A DNA stretch of 64,000 nucleotides, taken from NCBI RefSeq assembly GCF_009498215.1, contig NZ_CP043498.1, forward strand, positions 434,001 to 498,000, in the 5' to 3' direction. Positions 26,563 through 35,240 of this stretch are shown in pieces. The position numbers and the translations under genes were made by a program. This DNA is from Rhizobium grahamii (GTDB taxonomy: Bacteria > Pseudomonadota > Alphaproteobacteria > Rhizobiales > Rhizobiaceae). How positions within the stretch are numbered: the stretch's first letter is position 1; each line of letters opens with the position of its first letter. A model generated the notes under the pieces. The model saw only the letters and a program-made list of their open reading frames with translations. It did no database searches and had not been told where the DNA came from.

Positions 26563-28050
26563 TTAGATATCGCTTGCCGCATTCGACCAGAGGTCGGCGG
26601 CCTCGGCGGCCGTCATGCGCCGCACTTCCGCCTCGTGGCGTCGGTTGGCGAAGAGTTCGCTTGCCATGATCTGGTCGGCGAGATCGGCCGGCAGAGACAG
26701 GATCACCCGGGCGTCACCGCCATGGATGCCGCCGAGTTCGCTCCGCTTGCCTGATATCATGCCGCCGGCCACCGTGTTGTTGGTGTCGGGATCGATCAGG
26801 ATGAAGGAGCCGGATGCCCGGTTCTGCTCGTAAGGGTCGAAGATCGCCTGTTCGTCGAAGGCGAGGCGAACCTTGCCGATCGCGTTCATGTAGAGCGTAT
26901 CGACAGGAGCCCAGGCGCCGGTCTTCAGCTCAAGCTGTGCCACCGGCTGTACCTGCACGCGCTGGCGACGGCTACCGCTCTTCAGCCAGTAGCGCTTGCC
27001 GGCTTCGATGCCCTCAGGCTGCAACGCCACGATCTGTGCGTCGAACGACAGGCCAACCTGCGGCTGGCTGTCGATCGAGACGATCATGTCGCCACGGGCA
27101 ACGTCCACCTGTCGGTCGAGAACCAGCGTGATCGCGTCGCCGGCAACGGCGGCGTTGCGGACGAGATCGAAGGTTACGATCTTGGTGACGTTGGCAACCA
27201 TGCCCGACGGCAGGATCATGACGCTGTCACCCGGCTTGACGGAGCCGCCGGCAACCGTGCCCTGATAGCCGCGGAAGCTTTCGCCAGGGCGCGACACACG
27301 CTGTACGGAGAAGCGGAAGCCGGTCGCCTGCGACGAGCGGACGGTGGCAAGCTCGAGCGTCTCGACCAGCGTCGGGCCGGCATACCACGGCATCGCTGCT
27401 TCGCCGGAGTAGACGACGTTCTCGCCCTTCAAGGCCGACATCGGGATCGCGGTGATCTGCTTGACGCCGAGCGACAGCGCGAATTCGCGGAACTCGTGCG
27501 TGATCTTGTCGAAGCCGGCGCGATCGTAGTTCGTCAGGTCGATCTTGTTGACCGCAAGCACGAACTGCTTGATGCCGAGCAGCGAGGCGATCGTTGCATG
27601 GCGGCGCGTCTGCTCCAGAATGCCGGCGCGTGCGTCGACGAGCAACACCGCGAGATCGGCGGTGGAGGCGCCGGTCGCCATGTTGCGGGTGTACTGCTCG
27701 TGGCCGGGCGTGTCGGCGACGATGAAGGAGCGCTTGTCGGTCGAGAAATAGCGATAGGCGACATCGATGGTGATGCCCTGTTCGCGCTCGGCCTGCAGGC
27801 CGTCGAGCAGGAGTGCGAAGTCGGGCAGGCCGAGATCGTTCTGCTTGCCGGTGGAATCGCGCTGCAGCGTGGCGGCCTGGTCTTCCTTGACTGCCTTGGT
27901 GTCCCAAAGCAGGCGGCCGATCAGGGTGGACTTGCCATCATCGACGCTGCCGCAGGTGATGAGGCGCAGCGGTCGCGAGTCGCGGGTCGCCGTCGCGGGT
28001 TCTGCGGCGGGCACGGCGAGGGCGTGTGCGGCGGTTACGGCTGCGGTCAT
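26563..28050 (-). CDS. cysN: Sulfate adenylyltransferase subunit 1 (GTPase)
   Basis: A 495-residue EF-Tu-like GTPase. The P-loop is GSVDDGKS (residues 34-41); DTPGHEQY and NKIDL are the G3 and G4 motifs, followed by two beta-barrel domains. It couples GTP hydrolysis to APS formation by CysD. The protein ends after the barrels: no APS kinase (CysC/NodQ) domain is fused, unlike many rhizobial homologues. The ATG at 28050 is 1 bp past the cysD stop. The open frame further upstream overlaps cysD and is not used. Confidence 0.96.
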   Translation of the reverse strand: MTAAVTAAHALAVPAAEPATATRDSRPLRLITCGSVDDGKSTLIGRLLWDTKAVKEDQAATLQRDSTGKQNDLGLPDFALLLDGLQAEREQGITIDVAYRYFSTDKRSFIVADTPGHEQYTRNMATGASTADLAVLLVDARAGILEQTRRHATIASLLGIKQFVLAVNKIDLTNYDRAGFDKITHEFREFALSLGVKQITAIPMSALKGENVVYSGEAAMPWYAGPTLVETLELATVRSSQATGFRFSVQRVSRPGESFRGYQGTVAGGSVKPGDSVMILPSGMVANVTKIVTFDLVRNAAVAGDAITLVLDRQVDVARGDMIVSIDSQPQVGLSFDAQIVALQPEGIEAGKRYWLKSGSRRQRVQVQPVAQLELKTGAWAPVDTLYMNAIGKVRLAFDEQAIFDPYEQNRASGSFILIDPDTNNTVAGGMISGKRSELGGIHGGDARVILSLPADLADQIMASELFANRRHEAEVRRMTAAEAADLWSNAASDI

Positions 28051-28051
28051 C

Positions 28052-29005
28052 TCAGAAATATCCTTCACGCTTCTTCTTTTCCATGGAACCGGATTGGTCG
28101 CGGTCGATGGCGCGGCCCTGTCGTTCGGAAACCGTGGCGATTTCCAGCTCCGCGATGATGTCTTCAAGGGTGGCGGCGGTCGAGCGGATCGCGCCCGTCA
28201 GCGGGAAGCAACCGAGCGTGCGGAAACGGATGGAATCTTCCTGCTTCGTTTCGCCGGGCAAAAGTTCAAGCCGCGGGTCGGAAGCCGAGATCATCATGCC
28301 GTCGCGCTCGACAAAGGGGCGCTTGGCCGCGAAATAGAGCGGCACGATCGGAATGTTTTCCGCCTGGATGTAGCGCCAGATGTCGACTTCGGTCCAGTTC
28401 GACAACGGGAAGACGCGAACGCTTTCGCCCTTGCGGATCTGGCCGTTGTAGACGTTCCAGAGTTCCGGGCGCTGGTTGCGCGGATCCCAGCGATGGTCGG
28501 GCGTGCGGAAGGAGTAGATGCGCTCCTTGGCGCGGCTGGCTTCCTCGTCGCGGCGCGCACCACCGAAGGCAGCGTCGAACTTTCCGGCGTCGAGCGCATT
28601 GCGCAGCGCTTCTGTCTTCATGATGTCGGTGTAGCGCGCCGAGCCGTAGGTGAACGGCGTGATGTTTTCGGCGGCACCGCGCGGATTGATGTGCTCGATC
28701 AGGTCGAGATCGTACTTCTTCACGATCTCGTCGCGGAAGGTGATCATCTCCGCGAACTTCCAGCCGGTGTTGACGTGCAGCAGCGGGAAGGGGACGCGGC
28801 CGGGATAGAACGCCTTGCGCGCAAGATGCAGCAGGACTGACGAGTCCTTGCCGATCGAGTAGAGCATGACGGGCTTCTCGAATTCGGCGGCGACTTCGCG
28901 GAAAATGTGGATCGCTTCGTTTTCAAGCGCCTTCAAATGCGGGTCGAGCGGCGGCTTGGCGCTCTGGGGATTACTGAGTTCCGTATCCGGACGGCTATCG
29001 GGCAT
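28052..29005 (-). CDS. cysD: Sulfate adenylyltransferase subunit 2
   Basis: A 317-residue PP-loop ATP pyrophosphatase. [20 protein letters not shown] carries the PP-loop; [19 protein letters not shown] and the C-terminal KKKREGYF end are CysD hallmarks. With CysN it adenylates sulfate to APS in the cytoplasm. It lies between cysH and cysN in the leftward operon, separated from cysH by a 112-bp gap with a strong hairpin. Confidence 0.97.
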   Translation of the reverse strand: MPDSRPDTELSNPQSAKPPLDPHLKALENEAIHIFREVAAEFEKPVMLYSIGKDSSVLLHLARKAFYPGRVPFPLLHVNTGWKFAEMITFRDEIVKKYDLDLIEHINPRGAAENITPFTYGSARYTDIMKTEALRNALDAGKFDAAFGGARRDEEASRAKERIYSFRTPDHRWDPRNQRPELWNVYNGQIRKGESVRVFPLSNWTEVDIWRYIQAENIPIVPLYFAAKRPFVERDGMMISASDPRLELLPGETKQEDSIRFRTLGCFPLTGAIRSTAATLEDIIAELEIATVSERQGRAIDRDQSGSMEKKKREGYF

Positions 29006-29065
29006 TTCTAACTCCAGACTTCGATCGTTCCAGGACGGGAGGCCTCCGGAACGAGGTGCATTTCA

Positions 29066-29111
29066 GACTTCGGGGAGCGCAGGCGGGAAGCCGCGCTCCG
29101 ATCCCGAAGTC
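29066..29111 (-). promoter_or_regulatory. Long hairpin in the cysH-cysD gap
   Basis: GACTTCGGG (29066-29074) pairs with CCCGAAGTC (29103-29111), and inside it GAGCGC (29075-29080) pairs with GCGCTC (29093-29098), leaving a 4-base bulge and a 12-nt loop. It could be an attenuator, a processing site or a stabiliser separating cysH from cysDN mRNA levels. No match to a known riboswitch was recognised. Confidence 0.55.
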
Positions 29112-29117
29112 GACGGG

Positions 29118-29864
29118 TTACTGTTGCGCGGCAATCGCCGAGGCTTCTTCAGCCACGTGCAGGCCGCATTCGCGCTTTTCGTCCTGTTCCCACCACCAGC
29201 GGCCGGCACGTTCCGGCTCGCCGGGCTTGATCGCCCGCGTGCAGGGTTCGCAACCGATCGAGGGGTAGCCACGGGCATGCAGTGGATTGACCGGCACGCT
29301 GTTGTCGGCGACGTAGGCCTTGATGACGTCGATGTCCCAATCGGCCAGCGGGTTGACCTTCAGCAGGTGGCGCTCGGCGTCATACTCGGCAAACGGCGTC
29401 TCCGCGCGGTTGGCCGATTGGCCGCGGCGCAGACCGGTTATCCAGATGGTTGCCCCATCGAGTGCGCGCGCAAGCGGCTTCAGCTTGCGCACGCCACAAC
29501 AGGCATGTCTGGCTTCGACGCTTTCGTAGAAGCCGTTGAGGCCATATTTCGCGGCATAGGCGTCGATATCGGCCTGTTCAGGCTCGTAGCGGCTGATGTG
29601 GATGTCGTATTGCTTCTCGGTCTCGTCGATCAGCGCAAGCGTTTCCGGAAACAAGCGTCCGGTCTGCAGCGTTGCGACATCGATCGGCAGACGGTGATTG
29701 CCGATTTCGGCAGTGATGACCTGGTCCTCGATGCCGAGAGAGGTAGTAAAGACCACGCGGCCACCGAGACCGGCGACGAACGATAGGCGCCCGGCAAGGT
29801 CAAGGCCTGCGAGTTTCGCGTTCAGCGTTTCCGCTTCAGCGTTTGGATTGGCAGCAACAGTCAT
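29118..29864 (-). CDS. cysH: Adenylylsulfate (APS) reductase
   Basis: A 248-residue PAPS/APS reductase-family enzyme. The CC pair in ARHACCGVRK and the CxxC in GCEPC form the four-cysteine [4Fe-4S] signature of assimilatory APS reductases, and the C-terminal KRECGLH holds the catalytic cysteine. It reduces APS to sulfite using thioredoxin. The frame is open to 29999, but ATG at 29864 begins the conserved part. Use of APS directly agrees with the absence of an APS kinase here. It is divergent from the Rrf2 regulator. Confidence 0.94.
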   Translation of the reverse strand: MTVAANPNAEAETLNAKLAGLDLAGRLSFVAGLGGRVVFTTSLGIEDQVITAEIGNHRLPIDVATLQTGRLFPETLALIDETEKQYDIHISRYEPEQADIDAYAAKYGLNGFYESVEARHACCGVRKLKPLARALDGATIWITGLRRGQSANRAETPFAEYDAERHLLKVNPLADWDIDVIKAYVADNSVPVNPLHARGYPSIGCEPCTRAIKPGEPERAGRWWWEQDEKRECGLHVAEEASAIAAQQ

Positions 29865-30280
29865 GGGGATCCTGTCCTTGATGTCGGCCGGAGTATCGCA
29901 GGTCAGGCTTGGATCGGACAGAAAAACGGATTTCGAAAGCAGGCGCGATAGGAGCAAATATCTCTCCCCTGCCGCTGCAATGCGGAAAAGCAGCCGCACC
30001 GGCGACGTTTTGTCGACCGTCGGCTGTAGTAATGTCTATTGATTTAGTAGAGTAACACGCCGCCTGTCAATCGGAAATCTGAATTGATGACATCAAAGGT
30101 GCATTTTGAAGTAGATTTCCGGTATCGGTCGAGGATGAAAAAACAAGGCCAAAAACCTTGTCTCTCAAGGGTTTCGCGTTGCTGTTCAAATTCCGTTCAT
30201 GCTGCGCGTGCCATAGAGACAGGACCGAGCTTGCGGCGGCTTGTTGATTCCGCCCGCCATGTGTGTGTCGACGGTCGAAA
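29865..30280. promoter_or_regulatory. Divergent control region cysH / Rrf2 regulator
   Basis: This 416-bp gap must hold the leftward cysHDN promoter and the rightward regulator promoter. Two signals stand out: an AT-rich imperfect palindrome CTATTGATTTAGTAG (30036-30050), a plausible Rrf2 box, and a perfect 9-bp inverted repeat, CGGAAATCT (30072-30080) with AGATTTCCG (30113-30121). A small hairpin, ACAAGG (30143-30148) with CCTTGT (30156-30161), follows. Assignment of binding sites is inference. Confidence 0.5.
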
Positions 30281-30727
30281 ATGATTACGCAGAAGGCAAA
30301 ATATGCGCTGAGGGCGCTGACGGTACTGGCAGAAGCCGAGTACGGCGAACCTGTGATGATCTCCGACATCGCGGCGCAGCAGAAGATACCCAAGAAGTTC
30401 CTCGAACAGATCCTGCTCGACCTCAAGCATCAGGGCATCGTCGCCAGCCGTCGCGGCAAGACGGGCGGCTATCTGCTGCTGAAGCCGGCCGACATGATCA
30501 CCTTCGGCGAAGTCCTGCGCATCATCGACGGCCCGATCGCGCCGCTTCCGTGTCTCTCGATCACCGCCTATCGCAAGTGCGATGACTGCGACGGCGAGCA
30601 GAACTGCGAGATTCGCCACGTCTTCGCCAAGGTGGCCGACGCCACCCGTAAGGTGCTGTTCTCCACCACGATCGCCGATGCGGTCGCGCCGGCAAGGGGC
30701 GCGCAGGTCACGCGGCTGCTGGCTTAA
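30281..30727 (+). CDS. Rrf2 family transcriptional regulator
   Basis: A 148-residue Rrf2 protein. MITQKAKYALRALTVLAEAE and the helix-turn-helix ISDIAAQQKIPKKFLEQILL with the wing SRRGKTGGYLL are typical. The cysteines in CLSITAYRKCDDCDGEQNC suggest an Fe-S or thiol sensor, although the spacing differs from IscR. ATG at 30281 is chosen over an upstream in-frame ATG at 30263 because it begins the family core. Its position opposite cysHDN suggests that it controls sulfate assimilation in response to cysteine or O-acetylserine status, as CymR does. Confidence 0.85.
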   Translation: MITQKAKYALRALTVLAEAEYGEPVMISDIAAQQKIPKKFLEQILLDLKHQGIVASRRGKTGGYLLLKPADMITFGEVLRIIDGPIAPLPCLSITAYRKCDDCDGEQNCEIRHVFAKVADATRKVLFSTTIADAVAPARGAQVTRLLA

Positions 30728-30785
30728 ATCGCGATCTCTTCATCGCTCTCTCCCTACGGCTGCAGAATTGCAGTCAGGCGATATC

Positions 30786-30807
30786 TGATATACATTGATG
30801 ATATCAT
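30786..30807 (+). promoter_or_regulatory. Palindromic operator before vapBC-like module
   Basis: TGATAT (30786-30791) and ATATCA (30801-30806) form an inverted repeat with a 9-bp spacer; the overlapping ATGATATCAT (30798-30807) is a perfect 10-bp palindrome. It lies 15 bp upstream of the antitoxin start, the expected place for autorepression by an RHH antitoxin. Confidence 0.6.
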
Positions 30808-30822
30808 ATATCGGAGTGCATC

Positions 30823-31041
30823 GTGGCGAGAACGCTTGTCGACATCGGTGATAACGACCTGAAAGCGCTGGATGATCTCGCCGCGACGAAAAATGTGTCG
30901 CGCGCTTCTCTCATTCGCAAGGCCGTCAGCGCTTTCCTCGAACAGAGTTCGGTAGACCACCGAAGCCAGGCATTCGGGCTTTGGGGCGATCGGAAGGTCG
31001 ATGGCCTGGCGTATCAGGAGGAGATCAGGGGCGAATGGTGA
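30823..31041 (+). CDS. VapB-like ribbon-helix-helix antitoxin
   Basis: A 72-residue protein. The N-terminal RHH fold (RTLVDIGDNDLKALDDLA, then SRASLIRKAVSAFLEQ) binds DNA; the tail AFGLWGDRKVDGLAYQEEIR is the typical toxin-neutralising end of VapB partners of VapC. The start is GTG after CGGAG. It overlaps the toxin start by 7 bp, implying translational coupling. Confidence 0.85.
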   Translation: MARTLVDIGDNDLKALDDLAATKNVSRASLIRKAVSAFLEQSSVDHRSQAFGLWGDRKVDGLAYQEEIRGEW

Positions 31042-31406
31042 AGCCGCTGTTCGATACCAATATCCTCATCGATTACCTGAATGCCGTTCCACAAGCCGCC
31101 GAGGAGTTCGATCGCTACGATACGGCGGCAATCAGCATTATCACCTGGATGGAAGTGCTGGCAGGTGCCGCGCCTGATGTCGCGGATGCCACGCGTCGTT
31201 TCCTGGCAGGCTTCCAGATCGTCTCACTGGAGGCTTCCGTAGCGGAGAGGGCCGTGGAGATCAGGCAGGAGTACAGGATCAATCTGCCTGACGCCATCAT
31301 CTGGGCAACCGCTGATACGAACTCGATGCTGCTCGTCACCCGCAACAGCAAGGATTTTCCGGCGGACGCACCGGGCGTGCGCATCCCTTATGTGCTCCCG
31401 GCTTAG
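31035..31406 (+). CDS. VapC-like PIN-domain toxin
   Basis: A 123-residue PIN-domain ribonuclease. The acidic site is visible: D7 in FDTNILIDYL, E40 in WMEVLAG and D86 in LPDAIIWATA. VapC toxins cut tRNA or rRNA when freed from VapB. It is full length and appears intact. Its stop overlaps the convergent ClC gene stop in the bases TTAG at 31403-31406. Confidence 0.9.
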   Translation: MVKPLFDTNILIDYLNAVPQAAEEFDRYDTAAISIITWMEVLAGAAPDVADATRRFLAGFQIVSLEASVAERAVEIRQEYRINLPDAIIWATADTNSMLLVTRNSKDFPADAPGVRIPYVLPA

Positions 31407-32764
31407 CCGGCCGCTTCTTCCGCACTCGCCTTGTGCTCTGCTGCCCGCCGCGCACGGATGGCGGCTGCGATGAAGACCCTCGACAGCCCGTGATACAGCG
31501 GCTCGCGGGACAACAGGCGCGACGTAACGTAGCCGATCATCGACACTGCCATGATCGGGATCACCGCCTGATGGTCTCCGGTCATTTCGAGAATGATGAC
31601 GAAGGCCGTCATCGGCGCTTGCACCACGCCCGCAAAATAGCCTGCCATGCCCAGAATTGCCGCGAGCGCGATGCTGCTGCCAACCAGTGTGCCGACCGTG
31701 CTGCCAAAGCCGGCGCCGACGGCAAGCGACGGCGCGAAGATGCCGCCCGGTATCCCGGAGATCATCGACAGGAAGCTGGCAAGCAGCTTTTCCAGAAAGA
31801 AGAACAGTGGCAGCGCCTGGCCCTCGACCGCGCCCCTTGCCTGGTCATAGCCGGTGCCGAAGGTCGTGCCACCCGAGCCAATGCCGATAACGGCGATGGC
31901 AAAGCCGCAGACCCCGGCGAGAAGCAGCATGCGCTTCAATGGTTGTGGTTGCGCCCAGCGCCGCACGCGCTGGCTGACATAAAGCGCGAAGCCGCTGAAG
32001 GCCGCGCCAAGTCCTCCGCCGCCGACGCCGCAGATGAGCACGAGGCTCCAGTCCGCGAGGTGCATCGGTGCGACGGAAGTCGAGCCGAAATAATTATAGC
32101 TGCCGGAAAGCCCGAGTGCGGCCAGGCCCGAGAGGATGACAGCCGTCAGCACCAAGCCGTTCGACCGCGACTCGTAGGTGCGGCTCATTTCCTCGATCGC
32201 GAAGACGATACCGGCAAGCGGCGTGTTGAAGGCAGCGGCAATGCCGGCAGCCGATCCGGCCAGGATGAGCCCACGCGCCTGCGCCATGCCGCCAAAGCGC
32301 GCAACGGCCAGCATGATCGAGGCGCCCACCTGCACCGTCGGTCCCTCACGCCCGATCGATGCGCCGCTGAAGAGGCCGAGTACCGTCAGCACAATCTTGC
32401 CGAATGCGATCCGCATCGAAAGCAGCCGCGAACGATCCGTCTCGTCGTGGAGGTGCCGCGCGGCAATCGCCTGCGGAATGCCGCTGCCCTGTGAGTTGGG
32501 GAACATCGTTGCGGCGATATAGGCGGAGAGAACGAAGCCGAGAGGCGTGATGATCAACGGCAGCAGGAACGACCACTCGCTCGATGTCGTGATCGAGGCA
32601 AACGTCTTCTGCGCCATATCGGCAAGCCGCGCGAAACCGACGCTGATGACACCGATCGCCAGGGCACCGCACCAGAACACCAGCCGCGGCCTCCAGAGCG
32701 AGAATGATCCCCAGAACACCCGCGATCGACGAACAAGCTTCGATTTTCGATAGGGCTGGGGCAT
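31403..32764 (-). CDS. clcA: ClC family chloride/proton antiporter
   Basis: A 453-residue ClC protein. Selectivity motifs are present: GSGIP (residues 93-97), GREGP (138-142, with E140 as the gating glutamate) and GGIFAP. E192 in AIEEM corresponds to the internal proton glutamate of E. coli ClcA, so this is an exchanger rather than a channel. Such exchangers provide the electrical shunt for decarboxylase-based extreme acid resistance, matching the 3797-9795 genes. It is not in an operon with them. Confidence 0.88.
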   Translation of the reverse strand: MPQPYRKSKLVRRSRVFWGSFSLWRPRLVFWCGALAIGVISVGFARLADMAQKTFASITTSSEWSFLLPLIITPLGFVLSAYIAATMFPNSQGSGIPQAIAARHLHDETDRSRLLSMRIAFGKIVLTVLGLFSGASIGREGPTVQVGASIMLAVARFGGMAQARGLILAGSAAGIAAAFNTPLAGIVFAIEEMSRTYESRSNGLVLTAVILSGLAALGLSGSYNYFGSTSVAPMHLADWSLVLICGVGGGGLGAAFSGFALYVSQRVRRWAQPQPLKRMLLLAGVCGFAIAVIGIGSGGTTFGTGYDQARGAVEGQALPLFFFLEKLLASFLSMISGIPGGIFAPSLAVGAGFGSTVGTLVGSSIALAAILGMAGYFAGVVQAPMTAFVIILEMTGDHQAVIPIMAVSMIGYVTSRLLSREPLYHGLSRVFIAAAIRARRAAEHKASAEEAAG

Positions 32765-32928
32765 GTCAATCCTGCGGGAGCGATTTCGGGGGCATGTCCC
32801 TTATCTGCGTCATGCCGCGAGCTTGCAAGGCCGTCAACGCCCGTAGAGGTACGCTGACGGTCAGAGGCATCGTTTTGATAACCCGATGCTATGTCCCCAC
32901 CGCTAACAGGAGACACCCGCGATCGCGC

Positions 32929-34577
32929 TTACCGATCGCTCACAGCCCAACGCGGGTTGATCCACGGCTCCTGGTTGGAACGCGGCAGCGGCTGCTTGCC
33001 GAGGATATGGTCCGCCGCCTTCTCTCCCGTCATGATCGACGGGCCGTTCAGGTTGCCGTAGGTCACATGCGGGAAGATCGAGCTATCGGCGACGCGAAGC
33101 CCGTCGACGCCGATGACGCGCGTTTCGGGATCGACCACGGCCATCGGATCGGTCTTCGCGCCCATCTTGCAGGTGCCGCAGGGGTGGTAGGCGCTTTCGA
33201 GGTGCTCGCGCAGGAACGCATCGATCTGCTCGTCGGTCTGCACCTGCTCGCCCGGCTGGATCTCCGGGCCGCGATACTGGTCGAAAGCCTGCTGGCCGAA
33301 GATTTCGCGGGTGAGACGCACGCAGTGACGGAATTTCTCCCAGTCCTCCGGATGGCTCATGTAGTTGAAGCGAATGACGGGATCGGCCTTCGGGTCGGAG
33401 GAGCCAAGCGTGACGTTGCCGCGCGACTTCGACAGGTTGTAGCCAACATGCACCTGGAAGCCGTGGCTCTTGGCAGCCGCCTTACCGTCATAGCTGATCG
33501 CGACCGGCAGGAAGTGATACTGGATATCGGGCTGCTTGACGCCCGGCGCCGAACGCAGGAAGGCGCAAGCCTCGAACTGGTTGGATGTACCGAGTCCCGA
33601 CTTGGTGAACATCCACTGCGCGCCGGCGACCCCCTGCCAGAACCACGGCAGCCAGGAATAAAGCGAAACCGGCTTGGTGCTGACCTGCTGGAAGTAGAAT
33701 TCCATGTGGTCTTGCAGGTTTGCGCCGACCCCTGGCCGGTTCGCCTTAACCTCGATACCCATGTCCTGCAGATGTGCGCCCGGGCCGATCCCCGACAGCA
33801 TCAGGAGTTTAGGCGAATTGAACGACGAGGCCGAGACGATCACTTCGCGGTTCGCCGTGACGACCTCGATCTTGCCGCCGCGCTCGATCTCGACGCCAAC
33901 AGCCCGGCCGTTCTCGATCACCACTTTCTGCGCGTGGCCGTAGACGACCTCGACGTTCGGGCGTTTCAGCGCCGGCTTCAGATAGGCTGAGGCCGCCGAC
34001 CAGCGGCGCCCGCCGAAAATCGTCTGCTCCATCAGCCCGAAGCCTTCCTGCTTCGAACCGTTATAGTCCTCGGTCGCCTCGAAACCCGCCTGCTTGCCGG
34101 CCTCGATGAAGGCGTGAAACAGCGGGTTGCGGAAGACGCCGCGCTGGACATGCAGCGGTCCATCCTTGCCGCGCCAGCCTTCCTCGCCGCCGTGGCTGTG
34201 CTCCATCCGCTTGAAGTAGGGCAGAACGTCGGCATAGGCCCAGCCCTGCGCGCCGAGTTCCTCCCAGCGGTTATAGTCCTCGGCGTGGCCGCGCACATAG
34301 ACCATGCCGTTGATCGAGGAGGAGCCGCCGATCACCTTGCCGCGCGGCGCGGTGATGCGCCGGTTGTTGAGGCTTGGCTCGGGCTCCGAGAGGTAGCCCA
34401 GTTGTAGCGCTTCATGCTCATCGGCCAGGCAAGGGCCGCCGGCATCTGGATGAACGGCCCGAAATCCGAACCGCCCGCCTCGATGACCATGACGGTATTC
34501 CTGCCGTCTTCCGAGAGCCGGTAGGCAAGGGCCGAACCGGCCGAGCCGGAGCCGATAATGACGAAGTCTGCCTGCAT
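32929..34577 (-). pseudogene. betA: Choline dehydrogenase, frameshifted near the N-terminus
   Basis: A GMC oxidoreductase of about 549 codons if repaired. The first frame (ATG 34577) gives the FAD-binding [17 protein letters not shown] and continues to MKRYNW; the other frame continues [12 protein letters not shown], then [20 protein letters not shown] and the rest of BetA to HPCGTCKMG. One G is missing at the coding-strand G-run (34397-34399 as C on the plus strand). It oxidises choline to betaine aldehyde for glycine betaine synthesis. Apart from the shift the reading frame is open and conserved, so error or a very recent mutation is likely. Confidence 0.88.
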
Positions 34578-34607
34578 CACGCGCAACTTTCGAACAGATT
34601 GATATTG

Positions 34608-34626
34608 ATATAGCTATTGGCTATAT
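34608..34626 (+). promoter_or_regulatory. Inverted-repeat operator before the RelE/Xre module
   Basis: ATATAGC (34608-34614), a TATTG spacer and GCTATAT (34620-34626) form a perfect 7-bp inverted repeat 8 bp before the toxin start and 31 bp from betA. It is a strong candidate for antitoxin binding and would also lie within the betA upstream region. Confidence 0.6.
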
Positions 34627-34633
34627 TTGTGGA

Positions 34634-34879
34634 ATGAGGGCCGTTTCCTACACCAAAGCTGCATCTAAGAGCCTTAGCCGGATGCAGCCGAAGCGTCAGG
34701 CGGCAATCAGGGCCAAGGTCGACGCATTCGCGCGTGGCGAAGCTGTGGATCTCAAACGATTGACCGGTAGCTCGCTTGTTCGAATCCGGGTGGACGATGA
34801 CAGGGTCATAATCGATGAGCAGACCGGACTTGTCCTGGTCATCAAGGTCGGGCCACGCGGCGGGATCTACAAGGAGTAA
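34634..34879 (+). CDS. RelE/ParE family toxin
   Basis: An 81-residue basic protein with the RelE fold pattern: two N-terminal helices (YTKAASKSLSRMQPKRQAAI, then AKVDAFARGEA), the beta-strand region SSLVRIRVDDDRVIIDEQ and the terminal VIKVGPRGGIYK. It is probably an mRNA interferase or gyrase inhibitor. The toxin precedes its Xre antitoxin by 3 bp, as in HigBA-type modules. The pair lies between betB and betA on the opposite strand. Confidence 0.85.
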   Translation: MRAVSYTKAASKSLSRMQPKRQAAIRAKVDAFARGEAVDLKRLTGSSLVRIRVDDDRVIIDEQTGLVLVIKVGPRGGIYKE

Positions 34880-34882
34880 ATC

Positions 34883-35230
34883 ATGGGTTCCTTCGAAAAG
34901 ACGGTCATCGGCGGCAAGCCGTTCGTTCTCGTTCCCGAGGAAGAGTTCGAAGACATGCTCGACATCATCGATGCCAACCGTATCATGGCGCGTGTCGCGG
35001 CCGGCGAAGAGACCTTTCCGGCCGAGCTGGTTTACGAATTGCTCGAAACCGACAGTCGCATCCGGACCTATCGAATTTATCGCAAGATGACGGCGACCGA
35101 ACTCGCTGAAGCAGTGGGTATCTCGCAACCCTATCTCTCCGATATCGAGAACGGCAAAAAGAGCGGTTCGGTCGATGTGCTGAAACGCATCGCGGTCGCT
35201 CTCCGTGTCGATCTTGATGATATCGCCTAG
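34883..35230 (+). CDS. Xre-family antitoxin
   Basis: A 115-residue antitoxin. The N-terminal half (KPFVLVPEEEFEDMLDIIDA) resembles toxin-binding domains; the C-terminal helix-turn-helix is MTATELAEAVGISQPYLSDI, then KKSGSVDVLKRIAVALRVDL. It should neutralise the preceding RelE-like toxin and repress the pair through the inverted repeat at 34608. Its stop is 10 bp from the convergent betB stop. Confidence 0.85.
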   Translation: MGSFEKTVIGGKPFVLVPEEEFEDMLDIIDANRIMARVAAGEETFPAELVYELLETDSRIRTYRIYRKMTATELAEAVGISQPYLSDIENGKKSGSVDVLKRIAVALRVDLDDIA

Positions 35231-35240
35231 ATCGGTCATC

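Noticed and set aside
26563..28050. cysN as a bifunctional CysN/CysC (NodQ) protein
   Set aside because: The protein stops at about 495 residues, before any APS kinase domain.
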